In this document: piece after piece, positions 1 to 7,332 of the stretch
Layout of the letters: every line of letters begins with the position of its first letter
Numbering within the stretch: position 1 is the first letter of the stretch
Assembly: GCF_030816615.1 (NCBI RefSeq)
Contig: NZ_JAUSYD010000001.1
Location: 744,001 to 808,000 of the forward strand
DNA length: 64,000 nt
Origin: Streptomyces sp. B1I3
Lineage (GTDB): Bacteria; Actinomycetota; Actinomycetes; Streptomycetales; Streptomycetaceae
Reading direction: 5' to 3'
Program-made: the position numbers and the translations under genes
The notes under the pieces: generated by a model
Database searches by the model: none
What the model was told of the DNA's origin: nothing
What the model saw: only the letters and a program-made list of their open reading frames with translations

Positions 1-39
1 TCCGTTCGCGGTGGCGGCAGCGGTGTACAGCGCGTCCAT
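1..39 (-). CDS. ohr: Organic hydroperoxide resistance protein Ohr (5' end only)
   Basis: Only the first 13 codons are in the window; the gene runs off the left edge on the minus strand. The visible N-terminus MDALYTAAATANG matches the typical start of actinobacterial Ohr proteins. Ohr is a cytosolic dithiol peroxidase that reduces organic hydroperoxides. The call is supported by the divergent MarR/OhrR regulator that starts about 110 bases away, the classical ohr/ohrR arrangement. The catalytic cysteines lie outside the window and cannot be checked. Confidence 0.8.
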   Translation of the reverse strand, partial: MDALYTAAATANG

Positions 40-90
40 GGAATGACCTTCTCTCATGAGGTGATGACCGCGGGCCGGTCACCCCCAAAG

Positions 91-119
91 AGTTGCACAC
101 AACTGAATTGCGCACAACT
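91..119. promoter_or_regulatory. Candidate OhrR operator (two repeated sites)
   Basis: Two 12-base direct repeats differ at one position: TTGCACACAACT at 93-104 and TTGCGCACAACT at 108-119. Each sits in a small inverted repeat: AGTTG-CACA-CAACT (91-104, perfect) and AATTG-CGCA-CAACT (106-119, one mismatch), with centres 15 bases apart. They lie between the divergent ohr and ohrR starts, where a regulator controlling both genes would bind. That OhrR is the binder is inference from position. Confidence 0.6.
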
Positions 120-147
120 AAGTGGCGTGGCGCGTTACCCTGGGCCC

Positions 148-627
148 ATGACCTCACCGCCGCCCGCCTCCCCCGAGCTGACCGGCCTGCCGGACGGCGA
201 ACTGCTGCGCCTGGACCACCAGGTCTGCTTCTCACTCCAGGCGGCCTCACGGGCCTTCGGCGGCGTCTACCGGGAGGCGCTCAAGGAACTCGGCCTGACC
301 TATCCGCAGTACCTCGCGATGATGGTCCTGTGGGAGCACGGCCCCCTGCCGGTGAGGTCGATCGGCGAACGCCTCCACCTGGACTCCGGAACACTCTCCC
401 CCCTGCTCAAGCGGCTGGAGGTGGCCGGGCTGGTCAGGCGGGAGCGCAGTGCGCGGGACGAGCGGTCGGTCGTGGTGCACCTCACGGACGCCGGAGCCGG
501 GCTGCGGGAACGCGCGCTACCCGTCCCGCGGACGATCCTGGCGGCCACGGGTCTGTCGGTCGAGGAGGTCCTGGCGCTGCAGGAGACTCTCGGGCGGCTC
601 ACGGCTTCCCTGAGCCAGGCCGGCTGA
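148..627 (+). CDS. ohrR: MarR-family organic peroxide sensor OhrR
   Basis: A 159-residue winged-helix MarR protein. The segment LDHQVCFSLQAASRAF holds Cys27 at the position of the single peroxide-sensing cysteine of OhrR proteins, and the wing RRERSARDERSVVVHLT is typical of the family. In known systems oxidation of this cysteine releases the regulator from DNA and induces ohr. The ATG at 148 was chosen because family homology begins just after it; the longer reading from base 43 would run through the operator repeats. It is divergent from ohr, so it probably controls ohr and itself. Confidence 0.85.
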   Translation: MTSPPPASPELTGLPDGELLRLDHQVCFSLQAASRAFGGVYREALKELGLTYPQYLAMMVLWEHGPLPVRSIGERLHLDSGTLSPLLKRLEVAGLVRRERSARDERSVVVHLTDAGAGLRERALPVPRTILAATGLSVEEVLALQETLGRLTASLSQAG

Positions 628-749
628 TCGCACCCGGGAGCACCCCCCGTCCGTCCCGGGTCGCGCCGGTTCCGTGGGACGGCGCAGCGCTCGCAGGACT
701 CCGGCCGCCGAAATAGGATGCAGGGAACTAAGGCAACGCGGAGCGGCCC

Positions 750-1586
750 ATGAACCGGCGTCGAACTCCCCGATCGGCGAGCGCCGAGGACCTGCTCAGC
801 ACACTGCAGCACCTGACGGCCCGTGCGCGGCAGGAAGTGGGAGTGCATCAGGCCCGGGTCGAACTGGCCCAGGCGCTGCAGCGCAAGATGCTGCCCGCCA
901 CACTGCCGACGTTCCCGGGGCTGAAGACCGCCGCCCGCTACGCACCCGCGCGCGACGGACTCGACATCGGCGGCGACTGGTACGACGGCTTCCTGCTGCC
1001 CGACGGGGCGCTCGGCCTGGCCGTCGGGGACGTCCAGGGGCACGACGTCGAGGCCGCCGCCTTCATGGGGCAGATACGGATCGCCATGCGGGCCGTCGCG
1101 AGTACGGTGGCGGATCCCGGTGAGGTGATGGGTCGCACGAACGACCTGATCCTCTCCATGGACTCGACCCTCTTCGCGACCTGCTCGTTCTTCCGTCTGG
1201 ATCCGCGCACCCGGGAGTTCGAGAGCGCCAGGGCCGGGCACGTCGCGTGCGTGTGGGCAACTGCGGGCGGCCGGTCGGGAGTCACCGCGGATGCCGGGGG
1301 CCTCCCCCTGGGCATCGAGTCCCGCCAGCACTACCCCGTGACCCGGCGCACGCTCGCGGACGACGGCGCGTTCGTGCTGCTCACGGACGGAGTGATCGAG
1401 GGGCCCTCGCTGCCGATCGGCGACGGACTCGACCGCGTCAGGCGTCTGCTGAGCTCCCACGTCGGTGACTCCGCCGAGGAGCTGGCGGACAGACTGCTCG
1501 AAGCCGCGGTGTTCACCGGTCACGAGGACGACGCCGCCGTCCTGGTCCTGCGCCACGAAGCGGCCCTCGCCACCGGCCCCGCGTGA
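750..1586 (+). CDS. PP2C-family (SpoIIE-type) serine phosphatase
   Basis: A 278-residue protein. A short helical N-terminus (about residues 10-50) carries the linker QALQRKMLP seen just before SpoIIE-type phosphatase domains. The catalytic domain follows with metal-binding acidic motifs GGDWYDGF, GDVQGHD, LLTDGVIEG and HEDDAAVLVL. Such phosphatases usually dephosphorylate STAS-domain anti-anti-sigma factors and so release sigma factors. There is no sensor domain beyond the N-terminal helix and no anti-sigma or STAS gene next to it, so its partner is unknown. The ATG at 750 begins 9 codons before the helix; no strong GGAGG stands before it. Confidence 0.85.
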   Translation: MNRRRTPRSASAEDLLSTLQHLTARARQEVGVHQARVELAQALQRKMLPATLPTFPGLKTAARYAPARDGLDIGGDWYDGFLLPDGALGLAVGDVQGHDVEAAAFMGQIRIAMRAVASTVADPGEVMGRTNDLILSMDSTLFATCSFFRLDPRTREFESARAGHVACVWATAGGRSGVTADAGGLPLGIESRQHYPVTRRTLADDGAFVLLTDGVIEGPSLPIGDGLDRVRRLLSSHVGDSAEELADRLLEAAVFTGHEDDAAVLVLRHEAALATGPA

Positions 1587-1638
1587 CACGGGCGTCCTGC
1601 CGCGTGTCACGGCCACCCGCCGCCATGCGCGGTGTCTG

Positions 1639-2643
1639 ATGAGATGCGTGATCCGCAGCGATGAAACCAGACGCCGAGTCCTGCTCGTTCTGCAGATGCT
1701 CGCGATCACCGCTGTCTACTTCGGCTCCGGGCGCCTCGGCCTGCTCCGGCAGGTGGGCGTGGAGGACTCGGTCGTCACCCCGCTGTGGCCGCCCACCGGT
1801 ATCGCCCTGGCCTCGTTGCTGTACCTGGGTGTACGGGTCCTGCCCGCCATCGCGCTCGGTGCCCTGCTCATGGTCGTCTCGATCAGTGGCGACCTCACAC
1901 TCGGGGGTGTCGGCATCGCGGCGGGAAGCACCCTTGCCCCCCTGTGCTCCTTCCTCGCGCTGCGGGCAGTGGGGTTTCGCAGGGAACTGGACCGCCTGCG
2001 CGACGGTGTCCTGCTGGTGTTCCTCGGAGCCATGGGGGGCATGGTCATCAGTGCCACCGTCGGCGCCGGGATCCAGGCGCTGAGCGGTGACCTGCCCGCC
2101 GAACAGTTCTGGCCGGTCTGGTCGGCCTGGTGGGCCGGGGACGCCATGGGCGTGCTCACGGTCACCCCGCTGCTGCTCGTCCTGCGTACGGCCCGGATGC
2201 CCCGGCGGGAGGACCGGTGGGCGGAGGCGCTCGCGCTGGCGGTCGTCGCGGTGGGAACGACCGTCGTCGCGACGAGAAGCCCCCTGTCCATGGTCTACCT
2301 GCTCTTCCCGGTCCTGATCTGGGCCGCCCTGCGCTTCCAGCTGGCGGGGAGTGCGCCCTGCGCCCTGCTGATGTCCGTGATGGCGATCGTCGCGGGAACC
2401 GACCGGGCGGGAGCGTTCGCCGATCACACCGTGCTCGAGGTCATGCTCAACCTGACCGTCCTCAACGGTTGTGTGGCACTCACCGCCCTTCTGCTGGCCG
2501 CGATCGTCACCGAGCACAACAACATCCGCCGCGAGACGAAGCTGGCGTGCGAGGAACTGGCCGCCCTGGTGGAGGAGCTCGCGCCGCGTCCGGCGCCGCG
2601 GGACTGGCCCGCCGAGCCCCGGAACGAAGGCGGCCCGGTCTGA
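1639..2643 (+). CDS. MASE1-domain integral membrane protein
   Basis: A 334-residue protein made almost wholly of hydrophobic helices (8-9 predicted by eye). The motif PLWPPTGIALASLLYLG near residue 50 and the WPVWSAWWAGDAMGVLTVTPLLL segment mark the MASE1 membrane sensor domain. MASE1 is normally the N-terminal input of histidine kinases, diguanylate cyclases or phosphatases. Here no catalytic domain follows: the chain ends with a short helical tail (HNNIRRETKLACEELAALVEEL) that could be a coiled coil. It follows the PP2C phosphatase gene by 52 bases in the same direction, so the two may act together as split sensor and output; this is inference. The ATG at 1639 was chosen because the first membrane helix follows closely. 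Confidence 0.8.
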   Translation: MRCVIRSDETRRRVLLVLQMLAITAVYFGSGRLGLLRQVGVEDSVVTPLWPPTGIALASLLYLGVRVLPAIALGALLMVVSISGDLTLGGVGIAAGSTLAPLCSFLALRAVGFRRELDRLRDGVLLVFLGAMGGMVISATVGAGIQALSGDLPAEQFWPVWSAWWAGDAMGVLTVTPLLLVLRTARMPRREDRWAEALALAVVAVGTTVVATRSPLSMVYLLFPVLIWAALRFQLAGSAPCALLMSVMAIVAGTDRAGAFADHTVLEVMLNLTVLNGCVALTALLLAAIVTEHNNIRRETKLACEELAALVEELAPRPAPRDWPAEPRNEGGPV

Positions 2644-2655
2644 ACGCCGAGCCCC

Positions 2656-3960
2656 TCAGCCGGCCTGTCCGCCGCCGGCACGCGGGAAGTGGCGGGCGAG
2701 GAAGTCGTTGCGGAAGGTGCCGGCGGGGTCGAAGCGGGTCATCAGGGCCTCGAAGTCCGCGTAGTGGTGGTACAGCTCGCGCAGCCGGCCGGGCTCCGTG
2801 GTGAACACCTTGCCCCAGTGCGGCCTGGCGCCGAAGGGCGCCAGAGCTTCCTCGATCTCCCCGAGAACGGGCGTGACCGCCGCCGTGTCCGGCACCCAGG
2901 TGAAGTGGAAGGCCACGGCGTCGCCGCCCTGGGCCGGACTGAGCCAGAGGTCGTCGGCGGCCACGGTGCGGATCTCGCAGATCTGGAGCAGCGGCGCGAT
3001 GCTTCCCCGGATCCGTTCCAGCGCCTCGTAGGCCGCGACGGCGTCGCGCCGGGCCACGAAGTACTCCGACTGCAGTTCCTCGCCGTTGCTCGGGGTGAAT
3101 TCGAGGCGGAAGTGGGGAAGCCGGGCGTGCCACGGGCCGGCATCGCCCTGCTGCTGTGTGCAGTGACCGGCCGGCATGCCCGGGACGGGGTGCCTCGGCC
3201 CGTTCGCGAGCGTCGCACCCAGCCAGCGCCGAGGCGCGACGAGCGGGCCGTCGGCCGCGACCCGTCGTTTGAGCCACACCTGGTCGACCGGATCGTCCCG
3301 CCAGCTGGTGAACAGGCTCACGCTGTAGGCCTCGGACACCACCTCGTCGAACCTGCCGAGAAGTTCCTCCCGCGGAAGCCCCTCGTAGACCCACTGCTGT
3401 ACGTCGAACGCCGGCACGAGGTCCAGGGTCAGGCGCGTCACCACTCCGAGCGCGCCCAGGGACACCACCGCCCCGGCGAAGTCGTCGTCGCCGCGCTCCA
3501 GGGTCACCAGGCCGCCGTCCGCGGTGACGAGTTCCAGCGCCCGGACGGCCCCGGCCAGGGAGCGGTTGCCGACGCCTGATCCGTGGGTGCCGGTCGCGCA
3601 GGCACCGGCGACCGAGATGTGGGGCAGCGAGCCCAGGTTGTGCAGCGCGAACCCGCTCCGGTGCAGGGTGCCGGTCAGCTCACCGAAGCGCAGCCCCGCG
3701 CCGACCGTCGCGGTCGCGGTTTCGCGGTCGATCTCGATGGAGCGGGGCAGCCCTGCCACCGAAACGAGGTCGCCGCTCGTATCGGCGACGGTGTTGAAGG
3801 AGTGGCCGGTGCCGAGCGCCCGCACCGCGGTGCCGGCGGCCACGATGTCCTGGAGTTCGGCCACCGACGCGGGTGTGTGCAGGTGCCGTGCGCCGAACGC
3901 GATGTTGCCGGCCCAGTTCGTCCGCCGGGCGGACGGGACGCGCCCCGATTGATCGATCAT
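2656..3960 (-). CDS. aldO: FAD-dependent alditol oxidase (AldO-like)
   Basis: A 434-residue flavoprotein of the VAO/D-arabinono-1,4-lactone oxidase group. TGHSFN holds His53, the expected site of covalent FAD attachment. LPHISVAGACATGTHGSG and SLGALGVVTRLTLDL belong to the FAD-binding domain, and EIRTVAADDLWLSPA and PHWGKVF carry the glutamate, arginine and lysine of the alditol oxidase active site. The family oxidises xylitol, sorbitol or glycerol with oxygen, giving the aldose or aldehyde and hydrogen peroxide. The sequence is close throughout to S. coelicolor AldO as I remember it. The start at 3960 removes a low-complexity Arg/Ala leader found in the longer frame. It converges with the MASE1 gene (12-base gap), so each needs its own promoter. 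Confidence 0.85.
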   Translation of the reverse strand: MIDQSGRVPSARRTNWAGNIAFGARHLHTPASVAELQDIVAAGTAVRALGTGHSFNTVADTSGDLVSVAGLPRSIEIDRETATATVGAGLRFGELTGTLHRSGFALHNLGSLPHISVAGACATGTHGSGVGNRSLAGAVRALELVTADGGLVTLERGDDDFAGAVVSLGALGVVTRLTLDLVPAFDVQQWVYEGLPREELLGRFDEVVSEAYSVSLFTSWRDDPVDQVWLKRRVAADGPLVAPRRWLGATLANGPRHPVPGMPAGHCTQQQGDAGPWHARLPHFRLEFTPSNGEELQSEYFVARRDAVAAYEALERIRGSIAPLLQICEIRTVAADDLWLSPAQGGDAVAFHFTWVPDTAAVTPVLGEIEEALAPFGARPHWGKVFTTEPGRLRELYHHYADFEALMTRFDPAGTFRNDFLARHFPRAGGGQAG

Positions 3961-4009
3961 GCGTCCGAATCTTACGCCCGCCCGTGCGCGGGCCCGCGCC
4001 TGCGCCGGG

Positions 4010-4816
4010 TCAGACCTTGCGGCCCACGCCACTGACGGCGGGACTCGGTGAGGACTGCCGCTCCCCCTGCCGGGGTTCGGGACGCCAGGCCGCTGTCAGG
4101 ACGACGCCGGGCTCCACGACCTCCAGCCCGGCGAAGAAGTCGGCGATCCGTGCGGGACTGCGCAGGTGGTACGAGCTCGCGGACTGCGCGTTGTACGCCG
4201 CGATCGCCGCGTTCAGGGTCTCGCTGGTGTCGATGCCGTCGGCAAGGACCAGATGGCTGCCGGGTGCGAGAGCCTCCACCAGCCGGGCGGTGACGGCCCA
4301 GGGGTCGTCCTCGTCCGGGAGCTGTCCCATGATCCCCAGCATCATCAGGCCGACGGGCCGGGAGAGGTCGAGGGTCCGGGAGGCCTCGTCGAGGATGTGG
4401 GCGGTGTCGCGCACATCCGCGTCGATGTAGGCGCAGGCACCCTCGGGGGTACTGGTCAGCAGCGCACGGGCGTGGGTCAGCACGAGGGGGTCGTTGTCGA
4501 CGTAGACGATGCGGGACTCCGGGGCCAGCGTCTGGGCGACCTCGTGGGTGTTGTCGGCCGTGGGAAGTCCCGTCCCGATGTCGAGGAACTGCCGGATGCC
4601 CGCCTCGCCGGTCAGGAAGCCGACCGCGCGGGCGAGGAAGGCCCGCTGGTCGCGTGCGATGTGCGCGATGTCGGGGAAGACCCGAAGGATCGTTTCGCCG
4701 GCCTCGGCGTCGGCCGGATAGCTGTCCTTGCCACCGAGGAGGTAGTTCCAGACACGGGCGGAGTGCGGCCGGTCCGTACGGAGACGGCCGCTCGGTGGCT
4801 GCCGGGAATCGTTCAT
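4010..4816 (-). CDS. SAM-dependent methyltransferase (PF04672 family)
   Basis: A 268-residue protein of a family expanded in Streptomyces. The diagnostic N-terminus HSARVWNYLLGGKDSYPAD is followed by the SAM-binding motif FLDIGTGLPTADNTH, the acidic VYVDNDPLVL, and DADVRD. The substrate of this family is not established. Two starts are possible: ATG at 4816, with GAGG 8 bases upstream (chosen), and ATG at 4834, with only a G-run before it. The gene lies 49 bases upstream of the alditol oxidase gene on the same strand, so they may share a transcript. The C-terminal 20 residues are Ser/Pro/Arg-rich and probably disordered. Confidence 0.85.
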   Translation of the reverse strand: MNDSRQPPSGRLRTDRPHSARVWNYLLGGKDSYPADAEAGETILRVFPDIAHIARDQRAFLARAVGFLTGEAGIRQFLDIGTGLPTADNTHEVAQTLAPESRIVYVDNDPLVLTHARALLTSTPEGACAYIDADVRDTAHILDEASRTLDLSRPVGLMMLGIMGQLPDEDDPWAVTARLVEALAPGSHLVLADGIDTSETLNAAIAAYNAQSASSYHLRSPARIADFFAGLEVVEPGVVLTAAWRPEPRQGERQSSPSPAVSGVGRKV

Positions 4817-5130
4817 GACGGAGACCTCGGACATCCGGCCCCCCACGCCGCCGGAGCGACCGGGAGGCAGACGGGGGTCAGTACGGGAGTACGCGTCCGG
4901 ACGGTGTACGCAGATCCGGCGGGGGTGGCCCCGCGGGGGGCTGCGGACGGCGGACGATCTGGATGCGGCCCACGGCCACCACCTCCACATGGTCACCCGG
5001 TATCTGCCCACCGGAGCGCCCTTCACACGTCCCGCGCGCCGCGGGACCGCAGGCCGGCGTTCGCGGATGCGGTGCGCGGCGTGTGCGGAGACCCTGGACA
5101 GGGGGGACGCCGAGCGGAGGAGGATCCGTC
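4817..5130. other. Intergenic region without a supported gene
   Basis: This 314-base stretch separates the minus-strand methyltransferase from the plus-strand small protein and must hold both promoters. Open frames cross it on both strands, but all are low-complexity Arg/Pro/Gly readings without ribosome sites. The only clear signal is the GGAGGAGG ribosome site at 5116-5123 for the gene that starts at 5131. Confidence 0.6.
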
Positions 5131-5325
5131 ATGTCCGCCATGGACAAGATCAAGAAGATGCTGAAGGGCCACGAGGACCAGGCAGGGAAGGGTGTCGACA
5201 AGACCGGCGACATGGTCGACGACCGGACGCAGGGAAAGTACAGCAAGCACGTCGACACCGGCCAGGACAAGCTCCACCAGCAGCTCGGCCAGGACCGGAA
5301 CCCGGACGACCCGCCGCGCGGCTGA
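5131..5325 (+). CDS. Rv0909/MT0933-like small antitoxin-family protein
   Basis: A 64-residue hydrophilic, charged protein: a Lys-rich start (MDKIKKMLKGHEDQAGKGVD) and a polar helix with DKTGDMVDDRTQGKYSKHVDTGQDKL. This is the profile of the MT0933 antitoxin-like family (PF14013), named for mycobacterial Rv0909, which neutralises the SRPBCC-type toxin Rv0910. No SRPBCC toxin gene is adjacent here (the nearest is at 13036), so a toxin-antitoxin role is not supported by context; many Streptomyces copies stand alone. A strong GGAGGAGG sits 7 bases before the ATG. A large hairpin follows the gene. Confidence 0.75.
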   Translation: MSAMDKIKKMLKGHEDQAGKGVDKTGDMVDDRTQGKYSKHVDTGQDKLHQQLGQDRNPDDPPRG

Positions 5326-5380
5326 CCGCGAGGTCCGCCGGTCGGCAGCCCGGCCGGGCTCGGTCCGTCACCTGTTCCGC

Positions 5381-5426
5381 GTGTCAGGCCCGGCGGCAGG
5401 TCCTCGGCCGCCGCCGGGCCTGACAC
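5381..5426 (+). terminator. Strong hairpin terminator
   Basis: A perfect 17-base-pair inverted repeat (arms 5381-5397 and 5410-5426) with a 12-base loop and no T-run, the common form in Streptomyces. It lies 55 bases after the small Rv0909-like gene and 168 bases before the sigma/CAP gene, so it should isolate the two. Confidence 0.8.
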
Positions 5427-5594
5427 GGCCCCCGAGAGCGGGGGACGACCCCCAGGTGCCCGCGCACGCCTCCTGCCGCAGGCCCGGGGCACGTCTCGTG
5501 AGCCCGCAGCCGGTTTCCTGTTATCGTCCCCGCCGCACAGCGTCTCCCGAGTGTGGGAAGTGACGGAACAGGATCCCGGAAGAGTGGGCGCACC

Positions 5595-7181
5595 ATGGGC
5601 GAGGCACGCGAGACGACGTTGGTCAAGGCGGCTCAGAAAGGTGACCAGCGGGCCCAGGACCGGCTTGTGGCGTCGTATCTGCCCCTCGTGTACAACATCG
5701 TCGGCCGTGCGCTGGACGGGCACGCGGATGTCGACGACGTGGTCCAGGAGAGTGTGCTGCGCATGCTTCGCGGCCTGCCCGCCCTGCGCACGCCGGGAAG
5801 CTTCCGGTCGTGGTTCGTGGCCATCACCATGAACCAGTTGCGGGAGCACTGGCGTGAGCGTGGGTCGGGTGAGATGTCCACGATCCGGATGCACGAGGCG
5901 CACGACGTCGTCGATCACAGGGCGGATTTCGTCGAGCTGACTCTCCTGCGCCTCGGCCTGACCGGGCAGCGGCGGGAGGTCGCCGAGGCCACCCGGTGGC
6001 TGGACGAGGACGACCGCGCGCTGCTGTCGCTGTGGTGGCTGGAGACGGCCGGAGAACTCACGCGGGCCGAGGTCACCTGCGCTCTCGAGCTGACCGCCCA
6101 GCACACCGCGGTACGTGTGCAGCGGATGAAGGCACAGCTGGAGGCGGCCAGAGTGGTCGTGCGCGCGCTGGCGGCGCACCCGCGGTGCGTCCTGCTGGAG
6201 GACCTCACCACCCAGTGGGACGGGACACCGTCCGCTCTCTGGCGCAAGCGGCTGTCCCGTCACGCGCGTGGTTGCACGGTCTGCTCGGGGTACCGCTCCG
6301 GCCTGGTCCCTGCCGAGAGCCTGCTGGTGGGCCTGGCCCTCGTTCCCGTGGCGGCGTCGGCCGCCGGGCGGGCAGACGCGATATCCGTGGCCGGGGTGGG
6401 TCGCTCTGCAGCTCCCGGACGCGCCGAGCGCCGTCGGGGGGAGGCCCGGCGGCGCCGTCGTACCACCGTGGTGGCGGGAGTGCTGGCGGTCGCGGCGCTG
6501 GGTGGCGGCGGTGGCGCGGTGCACCTGTACACGGACGGCGGGAACGAGGAACGGTCGACGGCCGCCGGAGGGCCGGCGGCCCCCACGACGGCTCCGGTCC
6601 CCCCGCCGGTTCGTACCCCGGTTCCTCCCTCGTCGGCCCCTCGGTCGTCCGCCTCGGCGTCCCCGTCGCCGTCCGCCGCCAGGAGCCGGAGCGCGTCGCC
6701 GACGCGGGGCACGGTGCCGAGGCCGCGCACACCCACCCCCGCGCCCCCTGCCGCCCCGGCACCCGGGCCCGCGTCCCCGGCACCGTCGACGGCGTCCTCA
6801 CCGACGGACGAGGAGGTCGTGCGGCTCGTCAACGCCGAGCGGGCGAAGGCGGGATGCGAGCCTGTGGGCACCAGCGGCGCGCTGGCCACGGCCGCGTCGC
6901 GCCACTCCGCCGACATGGTCGCGCGGGACTACTTCTCCCACACATCTCCGGACGGTACGGACCCCGGCGACCGCATCACCGCGGCCGGCTACCGGTGGAG
7001 CACGTACGGCGAGAACATCGCGAAGGGCCAGACCACAGCCGCCTCGGTGATGGACGCCTGGATGAACAGCCCTGGTCACCGGGCGAACATCCTCAACTGC
7101 GCGTTCGAGGAGATCGGTATCGGCAGGCAGGAGTCGCCCTCCGGCCCGGTCTGGACCCAGGCCTTCGGCGCCGCTCTGTGA
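5595..7181 (+). CDS. ECF-type sigma factor fused to zinc-finger-like segment, membrane anchor and CAP domain
   Basis: A 528-residue multidomain protein. Residues about 20-85 are sigma region 2 (VDDVVQESVLRMLRGL, SFRSWFVAITMNQLREHW). Residues about 125-195 are region 4-like (ALLSLWWLE, TAQHTAVRVQRMKAQL). Around residue 232 HARGCTVC is a His-x3-Cys-x2-Cys motif like that of zinc anti-sigma factors. Residues about 290-312 (after RRRRR) form one membrane helix. A Pro/Ser/Thr linker of about 90 residues leads to a CAP/SCP domain (about 410-528) with RHSADMVARDYFSH, YGENIA and SPGHRANIL. The expected layout is sigma domain inside, CAP domain outside. In other systems sigma, anti-sigma and sensor are separate proteins; here one chain seems to hold all three, so release might need proteolysis (inference). 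The ATG at 5595 is preferred over GTG 5553; neither has a strong ribosome site. Confidence 0.85.
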   Translation: MGEARETTLVKAAQKGDQRAQDRLVASYLPLVYNIVGRALDGHADVDDVVQESVLRMLRGLPALRTPGSFRSWFVAITMNQLREHWRERGSGEMSTIRMHEAHDVVDHRADFVELTLLRLGLTGQRREVAEATRWLDEDDRALLSLWWLETAGELTRAEVTCALELTAQHTAVRVQRMKAQLEAARVVVRALAAHPRCVLLEDLTTQWDGTPSALWRKRLSRHARGCTVCSGYRSGLVPAESLLVGLALVPVAASAAGRADAISVAGVGRSAAPGRAERRRGEARRRRRTTVVAGVLAVAALGGGGGAVHLYTDGGNEERSTAAGGPAAPTTAPVPPPVRTPVPPSSAPRSSASASPSPSAARSRSASPTRGTVPRPRTPTPAPPAAPAPGPASPAPSTASSPTDEEVVRLVNAERAKAGCEPVGTSGALATAASRHSADMVARDYFSHTSPDGTDPGDRITAAGYRWSTYGENIAKGQTTAASVMDAWMNSPGHRANILNCAFEEIGIGRQESPSGPVWTQAFGAAL

Positions 7182-7332
7182 CACCGCAGGCCGGTCGCAC
7201 GGCCGGCCGACACATTCCGGAAACGGTCAGGTAGCACCACCTCCACACCGGGGTTCTACGCTGGCCCCGTGCCCAGGCCGAAGGTGTCCGCCGGCGAGAC
7301 GACACCTTCCCCCGCGCGAACAGGAACCCGGT

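Noticed and set aside
5131..5325. A toxin-antitoxin pair around the Rv0909-like protein
   Set aside because: No SRPBCC toxin or other partner gene is adjacent; the gene is followed by a terminator.
4878..6524. A 548-codon minus-strand frame covering the sigma/CAP gene start
   Set aside because: Shadow of the plus-strand sigma gene; crosses the strong 5381-5426 hairpin.
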